Assembly: GCA_038049695.1 (NCBI GenBank)
Contig: CP142460.1
Span: 22,819,001 to 22,883,000, forward strand
Length of the DNA: 64,000 nucleotides
Source of the DNA: Cinnamomum chago
Taxonomy: Eukaryota > Streptophyta > Magnoliopsida > Laurales > Lauraceae
Direction of reading: 5' to 3'
The notes beneath the pieces are model-generated. The model searched no databases and was not told where the DNA came from. It saw only the letters and a list, made by a program, of their open reading frames with translations. Made by a program: the position numbers and the translations under genes. This document shows positions 34,220 to 46,235 of this stretch, piece by piece. Position 1 is the first letter of the stretch. Every line of letters begins with the position of its first letter.

Positions 34220-34325
34220 GTGCCGATCGATCGGGCCTGCAAGACGATCGACCGGACTGATATTTGTCTCAGCTGAGACGAATATCAGTTCGATCGATCG
34301 GATCTCTTGTCCGATCGATCGGAGG
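34220..34325. repeat. CGATCGATCGG palindrome cluster (element C)
   Basis: Four near-palindromes, CGATCGATCGG or CGATCGACCGG, lie at about 34224, 34244, 34290 and 34311. Between the second and third is a 28-bp near-perfect palindrome centred on CTCAGCTGAG (34259-34286, one mismatch). Confidence 0.9.
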
Positions 34326-35609
34326 GCATTTTCATAATTTTTGACAACTTTGGAAAAATACTTAAAACACTTATAAATTTTAATCCGTACGTTGGATTTG
34401 TACATATTATATACCGTTGGAAAGACCTTGAGATGTAGAATCCAATGGTTCTAGTTTCATCACGATCGGAGGTCATAAAGTGATGTAAAAACTCAGATTA
34501 TTGACTCAGCCTATATTTTATTAGAAATGAGACCAATAACTTAGGTTTGGGCCTTAGATGTTGGAAACCAAGAACCTACTATCAGTTGACCATTAATGGG
34601 GATTAAATCGTAGCACGTGGCTTGGTGTGCTTCGATTAGGTGTCTAGGTATTCGTGTATTAAACATGAGATAACCGAATGCGTATGAAATTGAATTAATG
34701 GATGCTTAACATGATTGTACACCAATGGATTTCCTTAGAAGCATCGTTGATCTAATTCCACACGTACTCCGTTAGAACATGTAGGATACATGGATGACAC
34801 CACTTGCCTAGGTTTGGATCGTAATTCCTCCTTGACTTATTTAATCGTATCCGTTGTTATAATTCCTTGTACACTCTCTCTTGGCATAAAACACTTAAGT
34901 AATTATGAAACATAATCCCTTGTAGAATTAGGACTTGGACTGGACTTAGAGTGTACCTTAGTACCCCGTGTTATGTAATTGATGAACATGACTGGCTAGA
35001 CTGAAGGGATTATCATGTGATTGGTTTTGTCTTGTATTGATTGAATGAGATAATCCCTACGATCATGTCTTGGAAATTTAGCTAGCCAGACTTGCTTGTT
35101 TTGGTCTATTCTCGTATCAACACCACATTATTATTATTATTTGCATATCATGGCCAGCTGCAGTTTTGGGTTTATTGATGGGCCGGTTACTCGGACATCG
35201 GGGTGGGCGAGGCTTTGGACGGCGTCCATGGCGTTGAATAGTTAGGAGCGGGCTGGGACCGTGCTACTATTCCTAGGACCGGGAGCTAGGATCCCCATGG
35301 ATCCGGACTTTGGTATCAGTAGTCCGGATAGGATTGTTATTGGTACCCCGTGAGGTGGCTTGGACATCCACGGAGTCTCCCTCTTGTGCATTGCATTACA
35401 TTGGTAGTGGTGATTGTTAGTATTGCTAGGATTTCGATTTATGATCCTGATGGTTATTTACTCATGCTACATGCCTAGTATTGTTCCTTGTATTCCTACG
35501 ATCTTGTACTTGTCATTACTCTTATATTTGATGCATGTTATGTTTAATTATATCTTGCTTATCTATTGCTCAACATGTCATTGACTCTGTTCCTTGATGT
35601 GCAGACTCC

Positions 35610-35699
35610 TCAGGTGAGTACTACTACGAGGAGCAATCAGGTGAGGAGATCCAACCGGCTGAGGAGGAACGAGAGTGGCGTGCCGATGACGTAGAGTAG
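35610..35699 (+). other. conserved short reading frame ending EWRADDVE (element C)
   Basis: The frame follows CCTCAGGT, reads GEYYYEEQSGEEIQPAEEE, then REWRADDVE and a TAG stop at 35697-35699. The counterpart in element A ends VEWRADDVL. A polypyrimidine-CAG (CCTTGATGTGCAG) lies just upstream and could be a splice acceptor. Function unknown. Confidence 0.5.
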
Positions 35700-36098
35700 C
35701 GTCATTGATCCTGGCATGGGAGAGATTCATGGGGACTTCATTAGATTCTTTATTCTTTATTTATCTCTCGTTGAACTTCCACATTATTGACTTCACTATT
35801 GTTTTAAATGGCATTGATTTGTGGGATGGCCATTGAATAAATCAATTTCCTTGTTTAAGTTTTATTTTATTCTTTGTTCAACTTTAATCTATATTGAGAT
35901 TCATTATTCCTTGTTGATATCCAAATATACCTAGAATTGTATGAGTTCCGCAAATTCTTATTTTATTTGAGGCTTGAAATATTATATCCTCACAGTGGAC
36001 TTACGATCCTTGGGCCTAAAGGACAAAAATTTTAATTAGTCCTAAATTTCACTCCCCGGATCCGGTTTATTCTCTAATCGGGTTCGGGGGACGTGACA

Positions 36099-37500
36099 CA
36101 CACCATGCATTTGTCTATATAGATATAGTAAAACAAACTTATCTTATATTCTCAGGGCTAATCAATTCATAATTGAATCTAAACTCTACTCTTTTTACCT
36201 TTGCAATTGCTTGTATCAAAGGACCAACTCCAATTAGAAGTGCAAGAGAAAAAGAGACGTGTGAAATCCTTTTATTCCATTGTGGAAACAACAAGGGGGG
36301 CAGAAATCCATACACTGGATGTGTCCAGCGTTGCACCCCTTTTGGGGGATTCCTTGTATGTCAAGTCTTAGTCCTCCCACCAATTTCTAGATTCAATTAT
36401 TACATGAGCTTAATCTGAAGAATAAGCATCATTTAGGTTCTTAAGGACTTACACTTCCAAATTCATACATCACAATAGAAAATATTTTCACCAAAAGTAG
36501 AAAGATTAAACAATGGAAGTAATATCACAATAGAAAATCACAATTCAGGAAAAGGGTGTAACCGAAGAATCAAGCTAATCATAGTCCTCCTGACATGTAT
36601 GTATCACATTGCTTTAAAAGCCAAACATACTGGACATGTGAAAATGACATGTGTGTTTATATTAATCCACCCACAAAGTCTTCTCCTCATGGCCCTTGCC
36701 TAGATCACAATAACGTCATGTGTGTGGCCATGGGGACTTGTGTGTTTATAGTAACCCACTTTCTCTCTTCCTCACTTCACAGTGCTTCTTGTGTTTCATC
36801 ATCCAAGTGAACCCACCCGTCCCCTTCTCATTCCACACAAGACGGCAGCCTCTCCCTCCCTTTCTCTCATCCCTCTCGTTCTCCCTCCCTCACTCTCCTC
36901 GCTGCCACCGTCGCCGGATGAAGCCGCTGCCATCACCACCGCCGGCCATCTCCCTTCTCCACTCTCTCATCTCATCTCATGTCACATTTCTCTCACTCAT
37001 CTCTCCTCCCAGCCATCACTCATTGTCCACGTGAGTTCACTTCTCCCCCCACCCACTTCACCATTTCCTTCACTATCTCACTCCTCCCTGCCAAACATCT
37101 TGCTGCCCCACTGTCCCGGAGCTCCGCCGTCGCCGTCGGAGACCATCAGCGCCGCCACCATCACCGCCAAGCTTCCCCATCTCCGGCGAACCCAAACACT
37201 ATCCATCTCTCTCTATTTTTCCCCATTTTTCCCCTTCACTGTTCTCTCTTTCTTTCCCTGTTTTCTCCCTCACTCACTCCTACCTGCCAACGTGATGTAC
37301 ACCACTCCCACCATCTCATTTTCTCTCTCTCACTTCACTCATTGTCCACGTGAGTTAACTTCTCCCCCCACCCACTTCACCATTTCCTCCTCTCTCTCAC
37401 TCCTCCCTGCCAACGAAAATTACCCCCACCCATTGTCGGATGTGAATTTTGATCCCCCAGGGGAGGGAAATCGCCATTCATCTATATGTGCTATTTAAAT
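36099..37500. other. pyrimidine-rich DNA with a duplicated block; no supported gene
   Basis: From about 36760 to 37440 the plus strand is strongly C/T-rich. A block of about 80 bp (CTCATTGTCCACGTGAGTT, then ACTTCTCCCCCCACCCACTT and CTCACTCCTCCCTGCCAA) occurs at about 37018-37100 and again at 37336-37412. A 238-codon Ser/Pro/His frame crosses it, but the composition simply follows the CT bias. It resembles a promoter and 5' UTR. Confidence 0.45.
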
Positions 37501-37641
37501 TTTACATCGAAAATGAGGATTCGGACTACCCTCAAAATCGACGGATCACAATCGTCAGCTACGGTAACGGCCGTAACACCGTTCTTTGACAAAAGCCAAA
37601 GAAAAATGGGAGAAAATAAGTGGGTGGGTTCTTCTCTCGTC

Positions 37642-37706
37642 TAATGTGACAGGAAAACCGTCTAATGTGCTTCTTTGCAACACACGACGGTTTTCCTGTC
37701 ACATTA
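37642..37706. repeat. perfect 21-bp hairpin
   Basis: Arms 37642-37662 and 37686-37706 are exact reverse complements (TAATGTGACAGG... / ...CCTGTCACATTA) with a 23-base loop. TCTAATGTG also repeats in the loop. Confidence 0.9.
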
Positions 37707-37849
37707 ATTTGGGTCTCTTTGGGTCTCTTTAATATTGGGTCAATTCAGGGTTATGAGTCAAAGTCCAAATAAGATTAATCCTCACATAGCATAGTCATGG
37801 TGTATCCAAGTAGAACAAAATGATTAAAATAAAGAAAATGAAAGGGGGG

Positions 37850-38244
37850 AGGTGCCAAATATTTAAGACGAGGACCGGCCCCGTTCCCGGGTACCCCCTT
37901 CTAATCCCTTGGCAAAATAGGGTTTAAAGGCTGACTTTTCAAATCAAGATGATGATGCAAATGAGACTTTGGCTTGTGATTTCTATGTTTTTCGTGTGCG
38001 CTACACGAGTGATAAAGTGAAAAAGCCGATGGGCTGTGATTTATTGAAGGTGGCCGATGGGCCGATGTTTGTTTTAGAGGGCCGATCGGCCGTGATTGAT
38101 TTAGATGTGGCCGATGGGCCAAAATAAAAAAAATGCAAAGTGTGTGAAATCACTCATCTCATCTAATTATTCTCATTTATTCAATTTTAGAAGTCAGTTC
38201 TTTGTTCCCTTTTATCATTAAGTTCAATTAAATATTTGGCACCT
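37850..38244. mobile_element. 395-bp inverted-repeat element with GGCCGATCGGCC cassettes
   Basis: The ends are perfect 17-bp inverted repeats (AGGTGCCAAATATTTAA at 37850 and its complement ending 38244). Inside, 38024-38118, four short cassettes (GCCGATGGGC, GGCCGATGGGCC, GGCCGATCGGCC, GGCCGATGGGCC) are separated by AT-rich spacers. It could be a MITE or the end of a larger element. Confidence 0.5.
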
Positions 38245-38799
38245 AAGGTGGAGGAAGAAATAAAGGAAAAATATTTTTGGGTTTATTTTATTGGTTTTAT
38301 AGTTTTTATGGATTTTTGATATTGGGGCTAGAAGGGCCTACCTAGGGAATTTTACTTGGATTTAAATGATTAATGCTTTATTACTGATCATCGGATTAAC
38401 CCTAACCTAAGGTCCTAGACCGCCCACATCAGCTCTCCCGGTCCCCTAACGGAACAAGAAAAGTGATGGGACGAAGCTTAATGCTCTACTCTATCTAATG
38501 AGGAATCTGATATAATCCTAGGTTGCAAATAGCCTAAGTTTGATAATTTTGCCTAAGGAATTTGGTTATGATCTTAATTGGGTTGGTTTGTTTTAAATTA
38601 AGAGTTGATTTATGTTGAAGATTGATTAGTGGTTTGGTTAGTGGGGGTGGTGTCGTTATTATCTTCAGAGTCCCAGAGATTCTTACTTGTTGAATTCTAA
38701 TGTTCCAAATTGTTTTAGTTCTCTGGTGTTCAAATGTTAAAATTAGTCGGGTCCGGATTTGGAAACAAAACCAAGAATTCGCGTTTTAGTGCAAATGAA

Positions 38800-41700
38800 A
38801 GGATAGGCGCCAAGGGGGTGGCGCCTAGGTGATGGCTTGTGATCTTCAGGTATTCCGGATGAGACTAAGTTTTCGGTTTTGGGATCTAGGGATTATGTTG
38901 GGTTCTGGTTTTAGTTCGTTTAAGTTGTTTAGGTGTTTAGTTGCTTGTTTTTGGTTGAGGTAGTAGGTCGGGGTGAAAGTGTAGGATAGGCGCCACATGG
39001 TGGTGCCTAGGTGGTTGTTTGTTGGTTCGTAAGGGTTTTGGGTGCTAAGTCTGAATTGATTAAAGTCTTAAGTATTTTAAGTTAAAAGTGTTTTAATATG
39101 TGGATTGGGATTGGTTTGAATGTTAATTAATTAGGCTAAGTTGTTAGTCGGGGTTTTTATGAAAACAGGTAGGCTGGGCGCCCCGGGTGTGGTGCCCAGG
39201 TGGAAATGGAGGATGGGCGCCCAGGGGCCACGCCCAAGTGGACTGTTCTGTGGTTCAGGTCGGTTTCATATTTTTTTGGTTGATTTGAGGTTGAACTTTT
39301 ATGGTTTGATGTATTCTAAAATAAAAGTGTTTTGCTGTGTTGTTAGGATTAAATTAGGTTCTAATTAATTAGGTCTCTTTGTGACTCGGGAGGCTAGGCG
39401 CCTAGAGGGTGGTGCCTAGGTGGATATGGCAGGATAGGCACCCAAGGGGTGGCGCCCAGGCGGATAGTCTTTTAAGTTTTGAGTTGGTTCAATGATCTTT
39501 AAGTTAATTTGAAGTCGGACTTCTGACTTCAATTGTTTTAAATTCAATGGGATTCTGAAGTGTTGATTTTGATTAAACTCGAGTTTAATTCCAAGTGGGA
39601 TTTCCTAATAATTGGGTAGGATAGGCGCCCAGAGAGTGGTGCCCAAGTGGATGTGGAAGGATGGGCGCCCAGGGGGTGGCGCCCAGGTGGATTGTTGAAT
39701 TGGTTTTACATTTTTGAGTGAATTCAAGATCAAATTGATTGAGGTTTCAAGTCTTTTAAGTTGTCAGTGTTTTAATGTATTGATTCGGGTCTAATTAGTT
39801 AAGTTTTAATTTCAATTGATGGTCTTCAAGGAAATGGGGTAGGATAGGCGCCATAGGGGTGGTGCCTAAGCGGATTGATAGGCTGGGCGCCTAGGGGGTG
39901 GTGCCCAGGTGTCTGGTTTTTGGTTTGGTGTTGGTCTTGTGCTTTCAAGTTGATCTGAGTTCGAATTGATTAGGGTTTCAGGTTTCTTAAGTCTAAAAGT
40001 GTTTTATTATGTGAATTAGGATTTAATTTGGGTCGTGATTAATTAGAAGTTGTAATTAAGGGTTCCTTAGTGATGGGATAGGATGGGCGCCAAGAGGGTG
40101 GTGCTCAGGTGTCTCGGAAGGATGGGCGCCCAGGGGGTGGCGCCCAGGTGGACTGTTTTGTGTTTCGTTGGTTTTGTATTTTTGAATTAATTAAAGGTTG
40201 AGTCGATTAGGGTTTTAGTTATTTCAGGTTTAAAATGTTTTACTGTGTTGATTCGAATTAGTTTAAGGTTTTAATTAATCGGTTTAAGCTTTAACCGGGG
40301 TGTCTTAGAGAATGAAGAGGTTGGGCGCCCAGGGGGTGGCGCCCAAGTGGCTGTGGAAGGATGGGCGCCCAGGGGTGGCGCCCAGGTGACTGTGTTTTGG
40401 GTTTTAAGTGTTTGATGTTCTTAGTTGCTTTTAATTCGAATTAATTAGGCCTCTAAAGGAATTAAAGGTGTTCTTAATGATTTGATGGTTTTTAAATTAA
40501 TTAATTATGATGTTCTAATTAATCTTAGGGTTTATCCTACTTAGGCGCTAAATTCGATAACCTAGACTATCTAACTATTATTTTTGGTTTTTTCTGGATA
40601 TCTTTTTAATTTGTTTTTGGTTTCCCCTCTAATTTACTAAAGAGTAAGGAAAGAGAAGAAATGCTTTTATGTTTTATGATGTTTTTGGGTTTTTTGTACG
40701 ACTCTACGATTTCAAATGATATGATGTGAAGTGTGACAAAGATGGTAATTCGGAGTTCAGAACACATCAGACAGTCAAACATATCATTATCAAACAATTT
40801 CTAGGTAAACTAAATGCGGAAGATCGGAAGTTGTGCACGAAGGTGGAAAAAATCCACCTGGGCGCCACTCCTGTGGCGCTTACCCTGCTCAGTCAGGGTT
40901 TTCAATGGATCACAATGAATGCACCGAAAATCTTCGTATTTCCAACACAATTTCCGATATTCAGCGACTAATGCGAATTCCTAATGTGAACTATTAATGA
41001 TGCAGCTAGCAAATCTACGAGAAAACGATGCAACGGGCGAAGGTTTAAAACCCGAACCCAGTCTCAAAAGGGTAGGCGCCCAGGGGGTGGCGCCCAGCCT
41101 GTCCGGGAGAGGGGTGGCGCCCAACCTTTCTGCCAAGGGTTTTTCGCGATCTCTATGATATGAATGATAACAATGATACTGTTAATGCGAGATCTAACCT
41201 AGTTATGCAATTAGAATTACGAAATCAATGCAGATCTACTATATTAGAATGAACTTAAACATGTTTCTAGTATGATGAGATGCTAATATCAGTTTTAACA
41301 CAAACTAATGTAGATCTATGATGCTCAAATGATCCTAAACATATTTCTAAGCATTTATGCCAATGGAGTGCAGTAAAAGGAAGGGGAGATTTAGGAATAC
41401 CGGTATATGACGCATTTCTCAAGTTCCTAGAATGAAGTCCCATAGCCCAGTTGAAGATATGAAAACCTTCTTCTCTACCTCTTCTTCTTCTTCTATAGAT
41501 CTGAGACTCTTTCTCTAATGGTGGCTACCTCTTCTTCTCCTTCCTTATTCTCTATTTTCTCTATTTTCTTTTAGGGTAGCTCCCCTTGCTAATGGGGGTT
41601 AAGAGGGATTATATAGAGGCTTTGGGACGAGTTTAGGAGGGCTAGGGCTTCATTAATTCGTGCTTCTAGAAGGTTTCATGCATCCCAAGGCGGCTTAAGT

Positions 41701-42210
41701 TGTTTTAGGGTGAATTAGGGTTTGAGAGAGGGTGGGCGCCCACATGGTCTGCGCAGTCTGGGCGCCCACAGGGTGGCGCCTATATGGAACTCAGGGCTGG
41801 GCGCCACATGGGTGGTGCCTAGGTGGTTCGGGTTCGTCTTCGGAGCATGGTCCCTATGTTTGAGTGGTCCCGGGCTACTTTCAAGCCATTCTAGTGGAAT
41901 TTGGAAAGTGGGCGCCCACCACGGGGTGCCTAGCTGACTGGAACAGTGTGGGCGCCACAGGGCTGGTGCCTATGTGGAATTCAGTAGGGTGAGCGCCACA
42001 TGGGTGGCGCCTAAGTGGAGTCGATTCATTTTTGGAGTTCGGTCCCTACGTTGAATGGCCCAGGTCTGTTTTCAGCCCAACTAGTGGAATTTGGAGGGTG
42101 GGCGCCCACCATGAGGTGCCTAGGTGGCCTTGGGTAGTATGGGCGCCCAGCATGGGGCGCCTATGTGGAATTCAGTAGCCTGGGCGCCACATGGGTGGCG
42201 CCTAAGTGAT
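38800..42210 (+). repeat. long array of GGGCGCCC / GGCGCC cassettes (element D)
   Basis: More than 20 copies of a cassette, typically GGATGGGCGCCCAGGGGG followed by TGGCGCCCAGGTGG, occur in pairs about 35-40 bp apart, each pair within a degenerate unit of about 180-240 bp. Pairs start near 38800, 38985, 39170, 39395, 39615, 39845, 40080 and 40315, then more loosely at 41070 and 41735-42205. One copy (about 40855) is inverted. Spacers are AT-rich and share TTAATTAATTAGG-like phrases. Each cassette holds two NarI/KasI-type GGCGCC palindromes. Confidence 0.9.
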
Positions 42211-42239
42211 TTTGACATCCTCCTGGGACAAACTTCGGA

Positions 42240-42728
42240 AGCCCATAACTTTTGACCCGCTTATCTGATTTGGACGTTCTATATATCGTCGGAAAGCTCT
42301 CGGAGCGTAGAATCTTGTGGTCTGTAAATCCTAATGGTCAGAGGTCAGGAAAATAAGGGATACTTGGATCAATGATCCCAACCTCCTAATTCATGTTAAT
42401 CATGTCGTACTTAAGCAAACTATGTGTAGTTTCTCCAAGAATAACCTGAGTGTCTTCTATATAGTCTGGCAAGGGTTTGGAATAGTGTTGTAGTCCATGC
42501 CTGGTAGGAGTAGTGGGTTGAACTCGAGATCTCAACGCGATTCGGCCTTTTCTCTCACAATTTCTATGAATTGTCGAATTAAGTCTAAAATTATCAACAA
42601 GCATCTTCATCGTCATTAATTAATTTTAATTATGCCATTTAACCATTCAATTATGGGTGAAATGGGGGCATCGTTATATATGATAAGTGTTTAAGGCTAT
42701 CATAGGGGGCCAAAATGAGGTGTCTACA
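42240..42728 (-). mobile_element. terminal part of element D (LTR-like end)
   Basis: Read on the minus strand it starts TGTAGACACCTCATTTTGGC, a typical TG start for long LTRs of plant Ty3 elements. Next to the cassette array is TATATATCGTCGGAAAGCTC then GGAGCGTAGAATCTTGTGG, which parallels the module after the palindromes in element C. The other end of D was not located, so D may run from about 37.8 or 38.4 kb to 42,728. Confidence 0.45.
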
Positions 42729-43074
42729 CCCATCTCACCATCCCACTCTCTTTAATTCTCATTCTCATTCTCTCTTTCTTTCTTCCATTCTGTCACAATC
42801 ACGATTCTTTCTCTTCCTCTCTTCATTGGAGGACTTGTTCCCTGCCACTTCCTTTCCTCACCCCGCCCGACTCTCCCTCCCTCTCACTGCCTGTCTCCCT
42901 CCTCTCCCTCTCTGCCATTCTCTCTCTCTTTGCCCCTCCTCTCTCCAGCCCGGATTGCACTCCACCCCTGGAGCCCTTTCATCTCCTCTCTCCCCCTTTG
43001 TTTGTGTTTTTTATTTATTTTACCTCTTTTTTTAATTTTTTTCTCACCTGGAACGAGTTGCAGGTTCTCGATAT

Positions 43075-43232
43075 GTACGGACTTTCAGGTCCAAACGTAT
43101 GGCTTTTGTTCGGACATTAATGTCCGAACATATGGTTTTTGTTCGGACATTAATGTCCGAACAAATGGCTTATGTTCGGACCTGAAGTTCCGAACACTTA
43201 CATATGTTCGGATGTTTCATACCGAACATTGA
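43075..43232. repeat. GTTCGGAC...GTCCGAAC cassettes, left MULE copy
   Basis: Four to five inverted pairs follow one another: GGACTTTCAGGTCC, GTTCGGACATTAATGTCCGA with AC (twice), GTTCGGACCTGAAGTTCCGA with AC, and GTTCGGATGTTTCATACCGA with AC. Spacers read ATATGG, AAATGGCTTAT and similar. The array ends just before the acceptor of the first recognised coding exon. Confidence 0.9.
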
Positions 43233-43256
43233 CATATTATTATGTACTTTTTGTAG

Positions 43257-45946
43257 GCCTCTACGCAGGAAAGTCAAGTTGGATCGGAGTTTGTCATGGA
43301 TTATATCAGTGAGTTTATAACTCAAGAGGTATGTCCGATTGTGAATTTATTACTCAAATTATAAATATTTGTTACTAAATTCATATTAAAATTGTTTACT
43401 GTAGATATTTCACAGTCGCGATTCGTTGATCAGTTGGGCTCGTGGTGTAGGACGGAAAAACGGATTTGTCATTGTGATAAAGGTTTCAAATGCTGCTCGT
43501 ATAGGTGTCAAACCTAGAGTACTCCTTGCATGCGAGAGAAGTGGACAATATAAGCATGAAGATGGCCAAAAGCGAAAAAGGGTCAAACAAACCGGTTCAA
43601 TAAAATATGAATGCCCTTTCGCATCAAAGGGCATAAAGTTAGACTCAAATAATGATTGGATGTTGGAGGTCACATGTGGTGTGCATAATCATTCGGCAGC
43701 AGAACATTTAGAGGGGCATTCTTTTGCAGGCAGATTATCAAAGGAGGAAACTCAGTTGCTGGTTGATATGTCCAAGAGCATGGTTAGACCAAAAGAAATT
43801 TTGGTTATGTTGAAACAAAGAAGTGAATTAAATGTAACCACAATAAAGACAATATACAATGCACGCTACAGATATAAAGTTAATGATCGGGGTGGAAGAA
43901 GTCAGATGCAACAACTGCTTTGGAAGCTAACAGAGCATAATTACATTGAATGACATAAGACTTGTGAGGACAGCAATACTGTAACTGACTTGATTTGGAC
44001 GCACCCAAGCAGTTTTGATTTATTACGTGCATTTCCACATGTTTTGATAATGGACTGTACTTACAAGATCAATCATTATCGCATGCCTCTATTGGAGGTT
44101 GTTGGAGTCACATCCACAGACATGACTTTTTCTGTATGCTTTGCATACCTTTATGCAGAACGTGAAGATAATTATGCATGGGCATTGGGTGTATTACGGA
44201 AAATTATTGGTGATGGTATTCTTCCCGATGTCATTGTGACGGACAGAGAACTGTCACTCATGAACGCCATTAACAGAGTATTCCGAGTGCAACTCATTTA
44301 TTATGCAAATGGCATATTAATAGAAACGTATTGGTGAGATGCAAAAAGTTGTTTGAAACTAAAGAGAAATGAGACAGGTTTATTATGAGCTGGAATATGT
44401 TAGTGTCTTCATCAACAGAAGAGGAGTTTGGTGAACAACTACGTAAGCTAAATCAAGAATTCAGTACGTATCTTGATGCACTCAATTACGTGAAGGGTAA
44501 TTGGTTAGATCCTTACAAGGAGAGATTTGTTTCCGCATGGACAGACAACAGTATCCATTTTGGGAATACTACTTCGAACAGGTACTTTTAAAAAAAATCC
44601 AATTATTTGATTTATGCCTATTAATTACTATATCTCACCTCTTAACAATCATATGCAGGGCTGAGAGTTCACATGCACAGCTTAAGAGGCAGCTGGGATC
44701 AAGTCAAGGAAATTTTGAAGCGGTTTGGACTAAAATCCACAATTTGCTTGAGTTGCAGCATACCGGTATCAAAGCTTCATTTGAGAAAAGTAAGACAATT
44801 GTGCAACATAATTTCAAGCCGGCCGAATACAAAGAGCTTCGTGGTAATGTCTCTAAGAATGCACTTGAGAAAATCTTAACAGAAACCAAGAGAGCCAACC
44901 TAGTTGGAATTGACGCCAGTGTTTGTGGTTGTGTTATTCGACGCACACATGGATTACCCCGTGCGCATGAGATTGCAGAATATATAAGTCAAAGGCTGCC
45001 TATTCCTCTAAGTTGCATACATCCGCATTGGTGTAAGCTTGATATGTTGCCTATTGCCCCGTCAACAAGTTCTTCTATGGGCCTGGATTGTAAGGCTGAT
45101 TTGCAGTTACTGGAAAAACGGTTCAATGAATATGATTCCACAAGAAAACTGCAACTTCTAAAGTAGATACGAGAACTATCAAAACCAGAAAGTACTCATT
45201 TGATAGAACCCGAAGTAAAATCAAGAACAAGAGGTAGACCAAGTATGAAAGTTGACACCTCAACTCGACGAGATCCAGGAGCATTTGAGTTGGTATCGTC
45301 TGCACAGGATAACTACTCTCCTAAATCAGTTGCAATGACAGAAGTTACAGATAAAGGACGACTAGAATGCAATCCAAAGAGAAGAGAAAAGATTAGTGCG
45401 ATTCGTACGAGGTCAAGGAGCATTAATAATTATGTTCTCTCATTTCCCGTGGGGTTGAGGCCTTACATTCAACATGTAAAGGACGTCGCAACTAATGGTA
45501 ACTGTGGATTCAGAGCCATCGCTGGTTTGGTTGGTCTAGCCGAGGATGAATGGAGACAAGTTAGGAGAGATTTATTACAAGAGTTGCTTGCACATGTAGA
45601 CCACTACAAACAATTATATGCGGTGGAGAACAGAGTTGAGGAATTGGTGGAAGCATTATCATACTATGATGAGAACCCATGCTTGGACTATTGGATGACT
45701 ATGCCTGACATGGGGCACCTCATAGCGTCTCGTTATAATTTGGTATTATACCACTTGAGCATAGAGCAATGTCTGACTTTCCTCCCATTGCTGTCTGTGC
45801 CAGTGCCGACACCTTCTCGGAACGAGCGAACAATAGGTTTTGTTAATCGGAATCATTTTGTTCAATTATTCTTAGTACCTGGTCATCCAATTCCGCCTAT
45901 TGCAAATAAGTGGAGACAATTTTATCACTCTTGTGCGAATGGTTAG
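43257..45946 (+). pseudogene. MULE transposase (FAR1-type) fused to an OTU cysteine-protease domain
   Basis: Three exons fit GT-AG introns: 43257-43328, 43405-44581 and 44659-45946. Order: a FAR1-type DNA-binding region (C..C...H.H: YECPFASKG, EVTCGVHNHSAAEH), the MULE transposase core (VLIMDCTYKINHYRMPLLEV with the first Asp, IVTDRELSLMNAI with the second), a segment with SSHAQLKRQLG, a basic linker, then an OTU domain (ATNGNCGFRAIAGL with the Cys, NRNHFVQLFLVPGHP with the His). The usual D of DGNC is N. Breaks: stop at about 43951, a 1-base loss near 44284, stop near 44368, stop at 45164. Three of these fit TGG-to-TGA or CAG-to-TAG changes. Transposase would cut the element ends; the OTU role is unknown. 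Confidence 0.8.
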
Positions 45947-46235
45947 GAGACTCCATACAGGGATCGGATTGTACAATTCAAAGAGCTTGTAACTCCAGAT
46001 GTATCAACATGTGAGACAATTGATTTGGATTGAATAGAACTACCTGGTCATCCAAGCGAGTTTATGTAGCATGTAATAACTATTTTTAAACATTTGATGG
46101 AGTTTGGAATGTGTTTTAGTAGTTTCTTTTTATTGTATTTAATGAATGCTTTGATGTATGTACAAATTTTAAAAATACTAGGATGTATTGGTTTTGCCGC
46201 CTATTACAGGTTTTTAAAGGTGATGTGAGTTACAG

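Larger units (their letters stand above)
33163..36098 (+). mobile_element. element C: large non-coding LTR-like insertion
   Basis: The 2936-bp segment starts TGTAAGGTCTGCGACC and ends GGGGGACGTGACA. Flanks are TACAC (33158-33162) and CACAC (36099-36103), a likely 5-bp duplication with one change. Layout matches element A: TGTAAG start, GTTAGAATAGTG near 33300, pyrimidine-rich block (33540-33720) with a donor-like TTGGTAAGC (33737), a palindrome cluster (34220-34325), GGACCG/CCGGAC-rich DNA (35180-35380), then a short frame ending REWRADDVE. A module right after the palindromes (TATACCGTTGGAAAGACC, then ATGTAGAATCCAATGG) resembles one after the array in element D. No gag or pol. I infer a solo LTR or non-autonomous LTR element. 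Confidence 0.7.

Noticed and set aside
36782..37498. 238-codon open frame rich in Ser, Pro and His
   Set aside because: The composition is explained by strong C/T bias, other frames are also open, and there is no domain or splice support.
5011..42210. CRISPR-like arrays of palindromic repeats
   Set aside because: Repeats are short and variable, spacers are of irregular length and partly repeated, there are no cas genes, and the DNA is plant nuclear sequence.
45200..45946. Stand-alone host OTU deubiquitinase gene
   Set aside because: The frame follows directly from the transposase exon after a single stop, with no promoter or own start context, so it is the C-terminus of the transposase.
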